From positions 1 to 32,248 of the forward strand of contig CALADH010000082.1 in the NCBI GenBank assembly GCA_937890745.1: a DNA stretch of 32,248 bases, in the 5' to 3' direction. Under the pieces are notes generated by a model. That model made no database searches. It was not told where the DNA came from and saw nothing but the letters and a program-made list of their open reading frames with translations. This document shows, piece by piece, positions 24,239-32,190 of the stretch. Numbering within the stretch: position 1 is the stretch's first letter; every line of letters begins with the position of its first letter. Position numbers and translations under genes: made by a program. This DNA is from Scybalocola_A sp900557175 (GTDB taxonomy: Bacteria; Bacillota; Clostridia; Lachnospirales; Lachnospiraceae).

Positions 24239-24996
24239 CAGCCGCACCTGCTGCACGGACTTAACCCATAAATATCCGTCACCTCATAAATTGTACGTTT
24301 AAGTCCCGGACACGCCAGCGACGTATGATAGCGGCTGCCCTCCTCTGTCACATAATAATTACCTGAAATATTTGTCTGTTTTCCGCATTTTTCGCATGGT
24401 GTATATCCACTCACTCCCGAACCGTTCCCACTTACCATATGTACTGACAATTTCAAATGCGTACACTCACGTGTCGTATGGTAAACAGATTCAAAATCTG
24501 TCACATAATAAATTCTTTTTTCCTGCTGCTTTTCATCTTCAGACTGTACAGGTTCATACCCTGTCCATGACTTTATGTAAACTTCATGATGCATCGGAAT
24601 CTTAACAGCAGCCAATGTCAGCAATGACGGCTTCAAGTTATATGAAAAGTCAATATGGACTTTATCTTCTGCTCTCACGTACACACTTTGTTTGCGCGCT
24701 GTTTCTACAAGTGCCATCTGTTTTTCAGAAAATGCCGCCGTCGTCTGAAATAGCGCCATCAAAGATAATGCCGCCAGCATAAAAAATGTAATACATATCG
24801 TAGCTTCGATCGTCAGTATGCCCTCCCGTCTGAAGGCGGGAACAGATGTCCTTTCCTTACAGGACTTATGGATTTTTCCCCTGTGTTTATTTTTACATTC
24901 ATGGACTGTTATTGAAGAAAATTGGAGAGATCGTTGTTTTTTTGAAATGTATTGTTTTGAAAAAAGTAATGTGCACAAATTTATCGAAAAGGACAT
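24238..24996 (-). CDS. TadE-like protein with two Cys/His modules
   Basis: 252 residues. The polar N-terminus of about 58 residues is unusually long; then REGILTIEATICITFFMLAAL forms a TadE-type leader and helix. The outer part ends in two copies of a Cys/His unit (about 163-205 and 214-252). Each reads YYVT, then YHT-x-x-x-C, a Leu-Lys pair and a final C-x-x-CG. The spacing suggests one metal or disulfide centre per unit. GGAGG 9 bases before the ATG at 24996 supports this long form. Similar YH-C-LK-C-x-x-C units are common at the ends of Clostridia proteins, but their role is unknown. Confidence 0.78.
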   Translation of the reverse strand: MSFSINLCTLLFSKQYISKKQRSLQFSSITVHECKNKHRGKIHKSCKERTSVPAFRREGILTIEATICITFFMLAALSLMALFQTTAAFSEKQMALVETARKQSVYVRAEDKVHIDFSYNLKPSLLTLAAVKIPMHHEVYIKSWTGYEPVQSEDEKQQEKRIYYVTDFESVYHTTRECTHLKLSVHMVSGNGSGVSGYTPCEKCGKQTNISGNYYVTEEGSRYHTSLACPGLKRTIYEVTDIYGLSPCSRCG

Positions 24997-25020
24997 CTTT
25001 TCTCACCTCCAGACGTAAGC

Positions 25021-26544
25021 TTAATAGCACTCCGACCATTGATTATTCATCGTATAGTTTCCTTTATACCTTGTATATACCGTAAAATATGATGGTACAG
25101 CATATTCAAACAAACATGTCATACCGTAATAGCAACGGCGGATATTAAAATTCTCATAACCTTCTGCAAGCCGTATATTTGCCTGCATAAGATTTTCCAT
25201 ACGTTCATACTTCTTTTTTCTTCCTGTAAAGGTCAACAATATTCTCAAATAATCTTCATATAAAAGACCTTTCTTATTCTCTGTACCGCCCTCCAGTCTT
25301 CCATCTGCAAGTGATGTCAACGACAACTTCCAGTTTGTACTATTTTTAAGAAGCGGCACCCGCTCTCCTGCCATCATAGACCTCACGTCCATTACCCCCT
25401 CAGCATAGGACCATGCAGCCATAATAAGGCCATACGCAAGCGGCTGAAAAAATGGAATCAGCGCTGTCAAAGCTGTCGCTGCCGCAGATGCTTCTGCCTT
25501 TTTGGCAGCATCCGTAAACAAATACGCAATATTAAATGCCATGCGGATAAGTACAAGTCTGTTCACCACATCTAAAAGATTATCTCTATCCGACTTATGT
25601 CCGCAAATAATGTACTCACTCTCATACTGCAGCTTTGTTGCAAAATCATCACAATCATATTGCTTATCCTTTGAAGCAGCCTGCTTAAAATGCTTTAATA
25701 TATACTCATTAACAATCATGGCAGATGACAGCTCGGAAAATCCGCTGTCTGACGTTTTGGATAAATCCATACTGTCTAAATAGGTCGTCACTTCTTCAGC
25801 ATCTTCAAAATCTTTAATTTCCGGACATTGTTCTTCTTCCGTATGATTCAGTATCTCAGTAAGACAATTTTCAGAAACTTGCATATTCTTCGGAAGTACG
25901 CAGGAAAGCAGACCGTCCTTTAAAATATTCGTCAGACTCTTTCGCGGATCTTTCACATCATCAAGCGGTGGTTCTGAAGGTGCGTTTCCCCCTTCCTGAC
26001 TTTCCTGATATTTTGCCGCCGCATTTTCACTTGCAATATTTTCTTCTAATATTTCCTTATTATTTTGTGCCTTATCCAAAAGGTCATTGTCTGTATCTGT
26101 CATTTCATCAAGCCATGCACCCGGCGCACGTATTTTCATATATTGGACAATTTCTTTTTCCAGCAACTTATAATCCATCTCATAGAGCATTTTTGTTTCT
26201 GCCATGTAAGCCTGTTTCGCTTCGAATTTAAAAAATCCTTTACCTTCATTTTTACGGGCATAAGAAAGTATATCCTTCGTAAAATCTTCCCGGTTGCCAT
26301 CAATAGCAAAAATACCATACATTTCATACAGCGGAATATTATATTCTGCTAATGCCGATTCTACCGCCAGTTCAGATGCCGTCTGAGCCAAAAGGCTTAC
26401 TGTATTTACTCTGGCTGATTCTACTGCTGTCAATATGACTGAAAATATAATTGTCATTGTCAATGCCATAAATACAGTAATCTGCCCTTTACCATATATG
26501 CCTTCACCACACGGATATCGCTTTTTAATTTTAAAAAAATACAT
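25021..26544 (-). CDS. DUF5702-type Tad-associated protein
   Basis: 507 residues from the ATG at 26544, one base after the Flp1 stop. A basic leader (MYFFKIKKRYPCGEG) is followed by GKGQITVFMALTMTIIFSVILTAVESARV. This is a pilin/TadG-like helix whose next 50 residues (ELAVESALAEYNIPLYEMYGIFAID) are typical of the DUF5702 family. The middle is acidic and low in structure (about 155-215). A hydrophobic pair at about 345-395 could be a second membrane region. These proteins accompany Tad loci in Clostridia; a role like TadG (anchoring the pilus in the envelope) is a guess. A frame extension to a TTG at 26595 lies inside the Flp1 gene and lacks a ribosome site. Confidence 0.78.
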   Translation of the reverse strand: MYFFKIKKRYPCGEGIYGKGQITVFMALTMTIIFSVILTAVESARVNTVSLLAQTASELAVESALAEYNIPLYEMYGIFAIDGNREDFTKDILSYARKNEGKGFFKFEAKQAYMAETKMLYEMDYKLLEKEIVQYMKIRAPGAWLDEMTDTDNDLLDKAQNNKEILEENIASENAAAKYQESQEGGNAPSEPPLDDVKDPRKSLTNILKDGLLSCVLPKNMQVSENCLTEILNHTEEEQCPEIKDFEDAEEVTTYLDSMDLSKTSDSGFSELSSAMIVNEYILKHFKQAASKDKQYDCDDFATKLQYESEYIICGHKSDRDNLLDVVNRLVLIRMAFNIAYLFTDAAKKAEASAAATALTALIPFFQPLAYGLIMAAWSYAEGVMDVRSMMAGERVPLLKNSTNWKLSLTSLADGRLEGGTENKKGLLYEDYLRILLTFTGRKKKYERMENLMQANIRLAEGYENFNIRRCYYGMTCLFEYAVPSYFTVYTRYKGNYTMNNQWSECY

Positions 26545-26545
26545 A

Positions 26546-26707
26546 TTAGATTGATGAGGCCTGACTTGTAATTTTTTCAAATATTGAACGTACAAGCGAT
26601 GTAATCTGGCTTTTAAAAATAATCACAAGTCCAATAAGCACAACCAGAATTAAAATAACTTCCACAACACCGACAGCATCTTCATCCATCATAAATTTTC
26701 TTAACAT
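26546..26707 (-). CDS. Flp1-type pilin (53 residues)
   Basis: This small gene fills the gap between TadC and the DUF5702 gene. It encodes MLRKFMMDEDAVGVVEVIL and a strongly hydrophobic helix (about 12-31), then a polar end SLVRSIFEKITSQASSI. The Glu at position 16, in VVEVILILVVL, fits the type IVb/Flp pilin pattern with a short leader. This would be the major subunit of the pilus, processed by the A24 peptidases. AAGGAGG lies 6 bases before the ATG. The stop is followed after one base by the ATG of the DUF5702 gene. Confidence 0.85.
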   Translation of the reverse strand: MLRKFMMDEDAVGVVEVILILVVLIGLVIIFKSQITSLVRSIFEKITSQASSI

Positions 26708-26734
26708 AAAATACCTCCTTCGCCAAAATTCACT

Positions 26735-28204
26735 TTACATGTTCATCGTCATAAATGCAGGTACAATAAGTATGATAAGTACAACGGCGAGCAAAAGCCC
26801 CATGGGCATTAAAAGCTTTGTCCCGACTGCCTCTCCGGCTTTTACTGCTGCATTCTTCTTCATCATGACTGCCTCATCGGCCGCATCCGACATCATGTGA
26901 CCGATGCCCCCTACACCCTTTTTAAGACTTTGTACCATCAGACTGCCAAGCTTCAAATAGGGCAGCTGTGCACATCTTTGTCCGAATAGCTCATAGGCCT
27001 GCTTTTCTGATACACCCTGTGCCATTGCCCTAAGTGCTGCCTGTACCTCCTGCCATACATAGCGTCCGTCCCTCCCTGCAATTTTTGCATCCCCTAACAT
27101 TGTTTCCATCGCAGATTTAAGGTTCATTCCCGCGCCATTTAAAAGGACCAGCTTATACACGAAATCAGGATAATCCAAAACAAGCTGCTGTTCCCGCTCC
27201 TTTAATTTCGTTTGAATATCGCCAACCCTTCCGGCCGCACATAGCAGTGCTGCCAATATGCCAATCATCGTTACTGCCGCAGCCGTATTTTTCTTTGGCA
27301 CAGACCACGAAATTGCTTTTCCATCTGCATTGTCGGGCAAAACAAGCCTGTCCTTATTTCGTTCACCACGATCTGCCTCTGCCAGCTTTGATTCAACCGC
27401 ATTTAAAAACTTTTCTTTATCTGTTACCGGTGTCGGAAATATTGTCATCGGAATATCAAATGTTTCAGATACAGCCTCATAAACAAGCTTTACCGTCACA
27501 AATGTTCTCTCTCCGGCATCGCTGACAGCCTTATCCATAATATTGCCTGAATCATCTAAAAGCGCATAATCATCAATTGTCCACTCAACCAAAATACCGG
27601 TTCCCGGTACAGCCTTTATAAAATTAAGCGGATAACAAATATTTTCCCATGCCTCATTATCTCCGAGTGCAGTCTCAAGAACATACGCTTTCGCCTGCAA
27701 AAAAACCGCCTCCCGCTCTTTATCTGTATATAATTTTGGACTGACAGTGACATCTATTTTAGATTTTCCGGTTACAGAACTATTCATATCCATCTCAACC
27801 GTATACGACGGTGCACCGGCATCCGGACGTATGAGGCTGCCATCATCACAAAAAACAGTCTCTTTCACTGTTAATGTAAAAATAATCGCCAAAAAATGGA
27901 CAAGCATCCACACAGTTAAAAATATGCGTATCATTCCTGCATATAATTTATCTTCAGCCTCACTAATACTGCATAAAGGCATCAGCTTATGAAGCTGTGA
28001 CTGAACTTTTGATACGGCGGCCGTTTTATGACTATACCCTAAAAGCTTTTTGTATAAATCATACATCCGAAGCGGCAATCCAAAGCTTATACCCGCCTGC
28101 TTCGTCTCAGGCCACAACATCTTCACATCCATACGGCGGTAATTTCTGTATATAATAAACGCTGCTGCCGTCGCAATAAAACATATGCTATTAAAATAAA
28201 TCAA
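26735..28204 (-). CDS. tadC: TadC-like platform protein with extracytoplasmic insert
   Basis: 489 residues; TadC is usually about 300. The start is taken as the TTG at 28204, which has AGGAGGGG 5 bases upstream; the frame is open further back into tadB without a better site. Membrane segments are at about 3-19, 91-112, 307-325 and 464-484. Between the second and third lies an outward-facing domain of about 195 residues with alternating beta-like patterns (TVEMDMNSSVTGKSKIDVTV). The C-terminal T2SSF domain (about 326-460) has the usual LKSAMETML and GVGGIGHMMS regions. With TadB it forms the inner-membrane platform driven by TadA. The Flp1 pilin gene follows after 27 bases. Confidence 0.85.
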   Translation of the reverse strand: MIYFNSICFIATAAAFIIYRNYRRMDVKMLWPETKQAGISFGLPLRMYDLYKKLLGYSHKTAAVSKVQSQLHKLMPLCSISEAEDKLYAGMIRIFLTVWMLVHFLAIIFTLTVKETVFCDDGSLIRPDAGAPSYTVEMDMNSSVTGKSKIDVTVSPKLYTDKEREAVFLQAKAYVLETALGDNEAWENICYPLNFIKAVPGTGILVEWTIDDYALLDDSGNIMDKAVSDAGERTFVTVKLVYEAVSETFDIPMTIFPTPVTDKEKFLNAVESKLAEADRGERNKDRLVLPDNADGKAISWSVPKKNTAAAVTMIGILAALLCAAGRVGDIQTKLKEREQQLVLDYPDFVYKLVLLNGAGMNLKSAMETMLGDAKIAGRDGRYVWQEVQAALRAMAQGVSEKQAYELFGQRCAQLPYLKLGSLMVQSLKKGVGGIGHMMSDAADEAVMMKKNAAVKAGEAVGTKLLMPMGLLLAVVLIILIVPAFMTMNM

Positions 28205-28215
28205 ATAAGCCCCTC

Positions 28216-28980
28216 CTATGCTGCAGTCATTGCCTTTCTTGTCATCGACCTTCCCCAGATTGCAGCGGCCGCATATACTGTCAGACAAAGTGTCATCACA
28301 ATTCTTCCCGCCGTCTGCGTATAAAGAACAGTCATCAATTCAGCTGAACTTATGCGCATATACAAAATAATACATGCAGGTATCAGCGTCATCACTGTAA
28401 ACTCATTCTTACGTCCGGCAATCAGCGTCATAATTTCACACTCTGTCTCAATACGACGGCTGATTTTATCAATGCCCATCTTAATAACAACGGTCATGCT
28501 CCCGCCATACTTCTTCGCAATACATATAATTTCATAAAAACTCATAATGTCTTCATCATTACTATCTTTTGCAAATGTCTCCAGACACTTTTGTGCCGGA
28601 ATATTCATATTCAGAGCTTCCGCCATCTTTTCAAAGGCACTGATAATCCAACTGTCTTTTGCATAACAAAGTCCAAGTTCTTTAGGAACGCCTTTAATTG
28701 CCGATTCCAACGAATACCCCGAAGCAATCATCCCATACATTGCCGTCATTGCTTCACGAAATTCCAGTTTATGATCCCTTGCAAGCTTTTTTATATAAGC
28801 TTTCTTTTCAAATCTTATGTAAACCTCAAACAAAGGTATGAACCCAATGAACAGAAAATATGAATTATAAAACAGAAATGAAACTATAAAATCTAAAAGA
28901 ATATATTTTCCGGCGGCAGCCAGCCAAAATCTCTGGTCGAACTGACTTCCTTTTTTAACCTTGTTTTTCTTTCGCTTCAT
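28216..28980 (-). CDS. tadB: TadB-like platform protein (T2SSF family)
   Basis: 254 residues. A basic N-terminus is followed by two close membrane segments (about 25-55). The T2SSF cytoplasmic domain (about 75-195) has FREAMTAMYGMIASGYSLESAI and EIICIAKKYGGSM. Two C-terminal membrane segments follow. The ATG overlaps the tadA stop as ATGA. It is the partner of the TadC-like protein in the pilus assembly platform. Confidence 0.9.
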   Translation of the reverse strand: MKRKKNKVKKGSQFDQRFWLAAAGKYILLDFIVSFLFYNSYFLFIGFIPLFEVYIRFEKKAYIKKLARDHKLEFREAMTAMYGMIASGYSLESAIKGVPKELGLCYAKDSWIISAFEKMAEALNMNIPAQKCLETFAKDSNDEDIMSFYEIICIAKKYGGSMTVVIKMGIDKISRRIETECEIMTLIAGRKNEFTVMTLIPACIILYMRISSAELMTVLYTQTAGRIVMTLCLTVYAAAAIWGRSMTRKAMTAA

Positions 28981-30272
28981 TTATCTAACTCCTCAATACG
29001 AATGTTTGCTGCCATAAGTTTCTGTTTATGGATCAAGCCATTACCCGTCGGCACAAGATGCCCCAATACTTTTCCGCACTCATTCTCATAATATCCATCT
29101 TCGCGAATCATCATCTCTGAACCATTATCCTCTGATTTCTCCGGTATATCCTCTCTAAATTTGTATAAAGAATTTATGGCGATTTCACCGTCAAAAATTC
29201 CGTTAAGTTCCGCAATTTCAACAACACGCCGTGACTTATCCCTGAGACGTCCAAGCTGAATTACAATATCAATTGATGAAGCAATCTGCTTTCTGATAGC
29301 CTGAACCGGAATATCCGTGCCCATCATGACCATCGTTTCAATTCTTGAAAGCATATCCTCAATCGAATTGGCGTGGCCCGTACTTAACGATCCGTCATGC
29401 CCGGTATTCATTGCCTGAAGCATATCAATGGCCTCAGCACCTCTGATTTCACCGACAACAATTCTGTCCGGGCGCATTCTGAGTGCTGATTTTATCAAAT
29501 CTCTTATGGTAACTTCATATGTACCGTCCGCTGTCGAATTACGCACTTCAAGCCGCACTAGATTTTTAACACCCCGAATCTGAAGCTCTGCCGTATCTTC
29601 AATCGTAATCACCCGCTCCTCCTTCGGGATATAATCTGCAAGTGCGTTAAGCAATGTTGTCTTGCCTGTGCCTGTTCCGCCGGATACAAAAATGTTATAT
29701 CCGGCTCTCACAAGCTTTTCAAGTACTGCAGCGGCCTCACCGCTGATAGAATCCCATTCTATGAGGCGTTCCATCGTAATTGCCTTTTCCGGAAACTTTC
29801 GTATCGTCAGTATCGGACCGTTTAATGCCACAGGCTTTAGAACAATATTCACTCTTGAACCATCCGCAAGGCTCGTATCAACAATCGGTGACGCTTCATT
29901 GACATGACGGTTTGCCCGTGCAACTATCTGCTGAATGACATCCTCCAGCTTTTGCGGCGAATCAAATTTCTTTTCAAATTTATAAATTCTTCCGCCTTTT
30001 TCGTAAAAAATATTTCCGGCACCATTCACCATAATTTCTGAAATCGTCTGATCATCAATAAGCTCCTGTAAAATATCAAGGCGCCTGATTGCATTAAACA
30101 ACTCCTGCTTAAGCGTCAGTTTTGTCGCCGTACTCATATACAGCTCCCGGCTTCTTTTTAAAATGACGTCATCAATGATATCCGCAATCTCATCATCTTC
30201 CCATTCCTTATGAAAATCCAATCGCTGCATGACTTCCTGCCTTAAACTTTCCTTCAAGTTATAATAGTCCAT
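28977..30272 (-). CDS. tadA: CpaF/TadA secretion ATPase
   Basis: 431 residues from the ATG at 30272, which has GGGGTGG just upstream; the frame is open to a TTG at 30296. It is the hexameric motor of Tad/Flp pilus assembly. Motifs are Walker A SGGTGTGKTTLLNAL (about 197-211), an Asp box ITIEDTAELQI, Walker B RIVVGEIRGAEA (about 270-281) and the His box TGHDGSLSTGHANS. The N-terminal part (about 1-150) carries the all-alpha and SEIMVNG regions usual for CpaF. The last 50 residues are an unusual polar extension. The gene overlaps tadB and follows the TadZ-like gene closely. Confidence 0.95.
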   Translation of the reverse strand: MDYYNLKESLRQEVMQRLDFHKEWEDDEIADIIDDVILKRSRELYMSTATKLTLKQELFNAIRRLDILQELIDDQTISEIMVNGAGNIFYEKGGRIYKFEKKFDSPQKLEDVIQQIVARANRHVNEASPIVDTSLADGSRVNIVLKPVALNGPILTIRKFPEKAITMERLIEWDSISGEAAAVLEKLVRAGYNIFVSGGTGTGKTTLLNALADYIPKEERVITIEDTAELQIRGVKNLVRLEVRNSTADGTYEVTIRDLIKSALRMRPDRIVVGEIRGAEAIDMLQAMNTGHDGSLSTGHANSIEDMLSRIETMVMMGTDIPVQAIRKQIASSIDIVIQLGRLRDKSRRVVEIAELNGIFDGEIAINSLYKFREDIPEKSEDNGSEMMIREDGYYENECGKVLGHLVPTGNGLIHKQKLMAANIRIEELDK

Positions 30273-30288
30273 AAAACCACCCCTGTCT

Positions 30289-31182
30289 TTATCCAAGTAC
30301 CATATTTACTTTCTGAAGTTTTTTTGCAATATTATTTTCTAAAAGCCCCGCCATGTCCTCAAACTGTTTCACACGGCACATCTCCGGCGTACTTTCTGTA
30401 CATGGCACATAAATCACCTCTGACATTTCAAAAATATCAGGTATCCACATCAGCATATTCAAATCAAGTACAACGCTTGTATAACTGCCGCTGTCTAAAA
30501 GCTGTTCTAAAAAATTCTTCATCTCCTCCGTACTCATCTCCCATAAATCTGACGGATGTACTGCTGACGCCAGCCGGTCATAATCATTCTCCCGAATAAC
30601 AAGGCGGTCAAGTTCACAACCAATATGACGTTTTGCCGTCTTAAAAAAATAAATCAATTCCGATAATCCCTCACCACCTTCCTCTTTTGAAAATTCCTCA
30701 AAATTTAATAAAAGTACCCTGCCGTCTTTTGCATATTCACTACAGAGTTTTTTGCAAAACTGCGTCTTTCCAATCCGGCGTATCGGTGAATAGACACAAT
30801 ACAGCTTCGCCCGCTCTTTTAAAATCTCTCCCGACATCACATCCTCTCTGTCCGCACACTCTCCGATTAACAGCTCATAAAGCGCTCCGGCTGTCTGATA
30901 TTTATCTACATGCACAAACGCTTCATATGCCGTACTCGCATCACCTTCATCAAGAACAATTACCCTGCTGCTTTTTAATGTCTTAATCTCCTCTCTGAGC
31001 ATCGACGAGGAAATCAGTAAAAATCCTTCTTTAATATCTTCTAAAAATCCCAAATCATCCCCGCAGTAGGTTCGCACGAGAAAAGGTGAATCCCTCCGTC
31101 CCATCAGATATCTTGAAAGCCGTTCAAGATAAACCGTATCTTTGTCATAAATACATAAGGGTGTATTCTTCAATCGCATCAT
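30289..31182 (-). CDS. TadZ/CpaE-like protein with degenerate P-loop
   Basis: 297 residues. The N-terminal third (about 1-110) looks like a degenerate receiver fold. The rest is a MinD/ParA-like domain, but the deviant Walker A motif (KGGxGKT) reads SPIRRIGKTQF (132-142). It keeps GKT and lacks the first, signature Lys. The later switch regions are also weak (VVLDLNMLMW). TadZ proteins place the Tad machine at a cell pole, and some have lost ATPase activity. Two ATGs occur in a row (31182 and 31179); AAGGGG lies directly upstream, closer than usual. The position between an A24 peptidase and tadA supports the call. Confidence 0.78.
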   Translation of the reverse strand: MMRLKNTPLCIYDKDTVYLERLSRYLMGRRDSPFLVRTYCGDDLGFLEDIKEGFLLISSSMLREEIKTLKSSRVIVLDEGDASTAYEAFVHVDKYQTAGALYELLIGECADREDVMSGEILKERAKLYCVYSPIRRIGKTQFCKKLCSEYAKDGRVLLLNFEEFSKEEGGEGLSELIYFFKTAKRHIGCELDRLVIRENDYDRLASAVHPSDLWEMSTEEMKNFLEQLLDSGSYTSVVLDLNMLMWIPDIFEMSEVIYVPCTESTPEMCRVKQFEDMAGLLENNIAKKLQKVNMVLG

Positions 31183-31186
31183 CCCC

Positions 31187-31705
31187 TTATACTAAAAATG
31201 TCCGTGCATACAAAAGCACTGCTGTCACTGCCATCGGCACAGTCATATGAAGACAGGCCGTCTTATCCTTATTTGCAAAGTCCATATAAATATGTTTTTC
31301 ATTTGTGGAAAAATCTCTGATAAAATTAAGAAAGTAAAAGAACCGCTTTTTTAAACAATGATTTGTCAATATACGATATACTGCCAGCCCCGACGCCAGC
31401 ATGAAGGTCATCACAATAAATAAAAAACTGTCCCGAAATCCAAGGTAAAAACCGGCTACTGCAAACAACTTAATATCCGCAGCACCAAGCATCGAATACC
31501 GGTATAATACGAGCAGACTTGCCGGGAGCAAAAATCCGGCAGCCTTATTGGCAATCACGGCCCATTGTCCGGCAGCAATATAAAGTATGACTCCAAAAAC
31601 AAGTCCGAAAATAATCCACCGGTTTTTCACACGGAAAGTACTTATATCCATCACGGCAGCAACTGCCAAAATGCAAATAAGACTCAAATATGTAAGATGA
31701 ACCAA
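31187..31705 (-). CDS. A24 prepilin peptidase (first copy), TTG start
   Basis: 172 residues, about six membrane segments. Two Asp in the expected places are Asp20 in AVMDISTFRVKN and Asp77 in MLGAADIKLF. The second motif is GAAD instead of the usual GxGD. A polar loop of about 40 residues (RFFYFLNFIRDFSTNEKH) interrupts the C-terminal half. The start is a TTG with GAGG 7 bases upstream; the only nearby ATG is out of frame. It is the first gene of the Tad operon. The TadZ-like gene starts 4 bases after its stop. Confidence 0.82.
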   Translation of the reverse strand: MVHLTYLSLICILAVAAVMDISTFRVKNRWIIFGLVFGVILYIAAGQWAVIANKAAGFLLPASLLVLYRYSMLGAADIKLFAVAGFYLGFRDSFLFIVMTFMLASGLAVYRILTNHCLKKRFFYFLNFIRDFSTNEKHIYMDFANKDKTACLHMTVPMAVTAVLLYARTFLV

Positions 31706-31776
31706 GCCATCACCTCTATAAAATTTTAATTATGGGATTTAAAAGAACTTAGAATATTGAAGAATTTTATGACTTG

Positions 31777-31805
31777 ATTATACCCCGTAAAAAATCCCCT
31801 GTCTA
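31777..31805 (-). promoter_or_regulatory. Promoter of the Tad operon
   Basis: On the minus strand TAGACA (31805-31800), exactly 17 bases, then TATAAT (31782-31777). This matches 5 of 6 and 6 of 6 consensus positions and is the best promoter in the window. It lies about 70 bases before the TTG of the first Tad gene, close to the mobile-element remnant. Confidence 0.7.
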
Positions 31806-31919
31806 GCCCCCAAATAAAAAACCGTCCGACAAAAATCGACAAATCCAAACGCCGATACCCTAAAACGGCACACCCATAAGGAAGTAATTGTATTACCGCA
31901 GGGCGGCATAGTCAAAAGG

Positions 31920-32045
31920 CTATGTCGTTCTGCTTTTTCTTTGCCTTTCAATGGTCTGCTTATCCTCGTCCTGTTCCAGTTCTCCGATAAAGTTCCAGAC
32001 AATTTCTATCCGCTGTCTGCGGTGTTCGGTGGACTCGGGAGTTTG
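31920..32045 (-). pseudogene. 3' remnant of a serine recombinase (DUF4368-like end)
   Basis: A frame of 41 codons plus TAG reads TPESTEHRRQRIEIVWNFIG then ELEQDEDKQTIERQRKSRT. The R-R-Q-R-I-E-I-x-W-N-F-I-G pattern is like the C-terminal end of large serine recombinases with a DUF4368 domain, carried by conjugative transposons. Upstream of the first Gln the frame soon meets stop codons, so the rest of the gene is missing. The surrounding 485 bases (31706-32190) have no intact gene. They hold this remnant, the Tad promoter, a CGGCATAG/CTATGTCG hairpin, and the promoter region of the insertion sequence. Confidence 0.55.
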
Positions 32046-32147
32046 ACACTTCTTTTTAACATACTATCACAAAAATCCTTTATTTAAGCCAATCACGGCT
32101 TATTTTTTTGTCAAATTTTCAAAAATAACACGTGTGCTTTTGTGCGC

Positions 32148-32176
32148 TTTGTGGTATAATAAGATTATATCACAAA
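32148..32176 (+). promoter_or_regulatory. Insertion-sequence promoter inside an inverted repeat
   Basis: TG-G-TATAAT (32152-32160) is an extended -10 element. It is the left arm of an inverted repeat (32148-32160 with 32164-32176; 12 of 13 matches, the other a G-U pair in RNA) around AAG. The right arm runs into the AAAGGAG ribosome site (32175-32181). Confidence 0.6.
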
Positions 32177-32190
32177 AGGAGTTGGTTCAC

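Noticed and set aside
31778..32002. 74-codon minus-strand frame next to the Tad promoter
   Set aside because: It is in a different frame from the recombinase remnant, runs through promoter and hairpin, and has no recognisable features.
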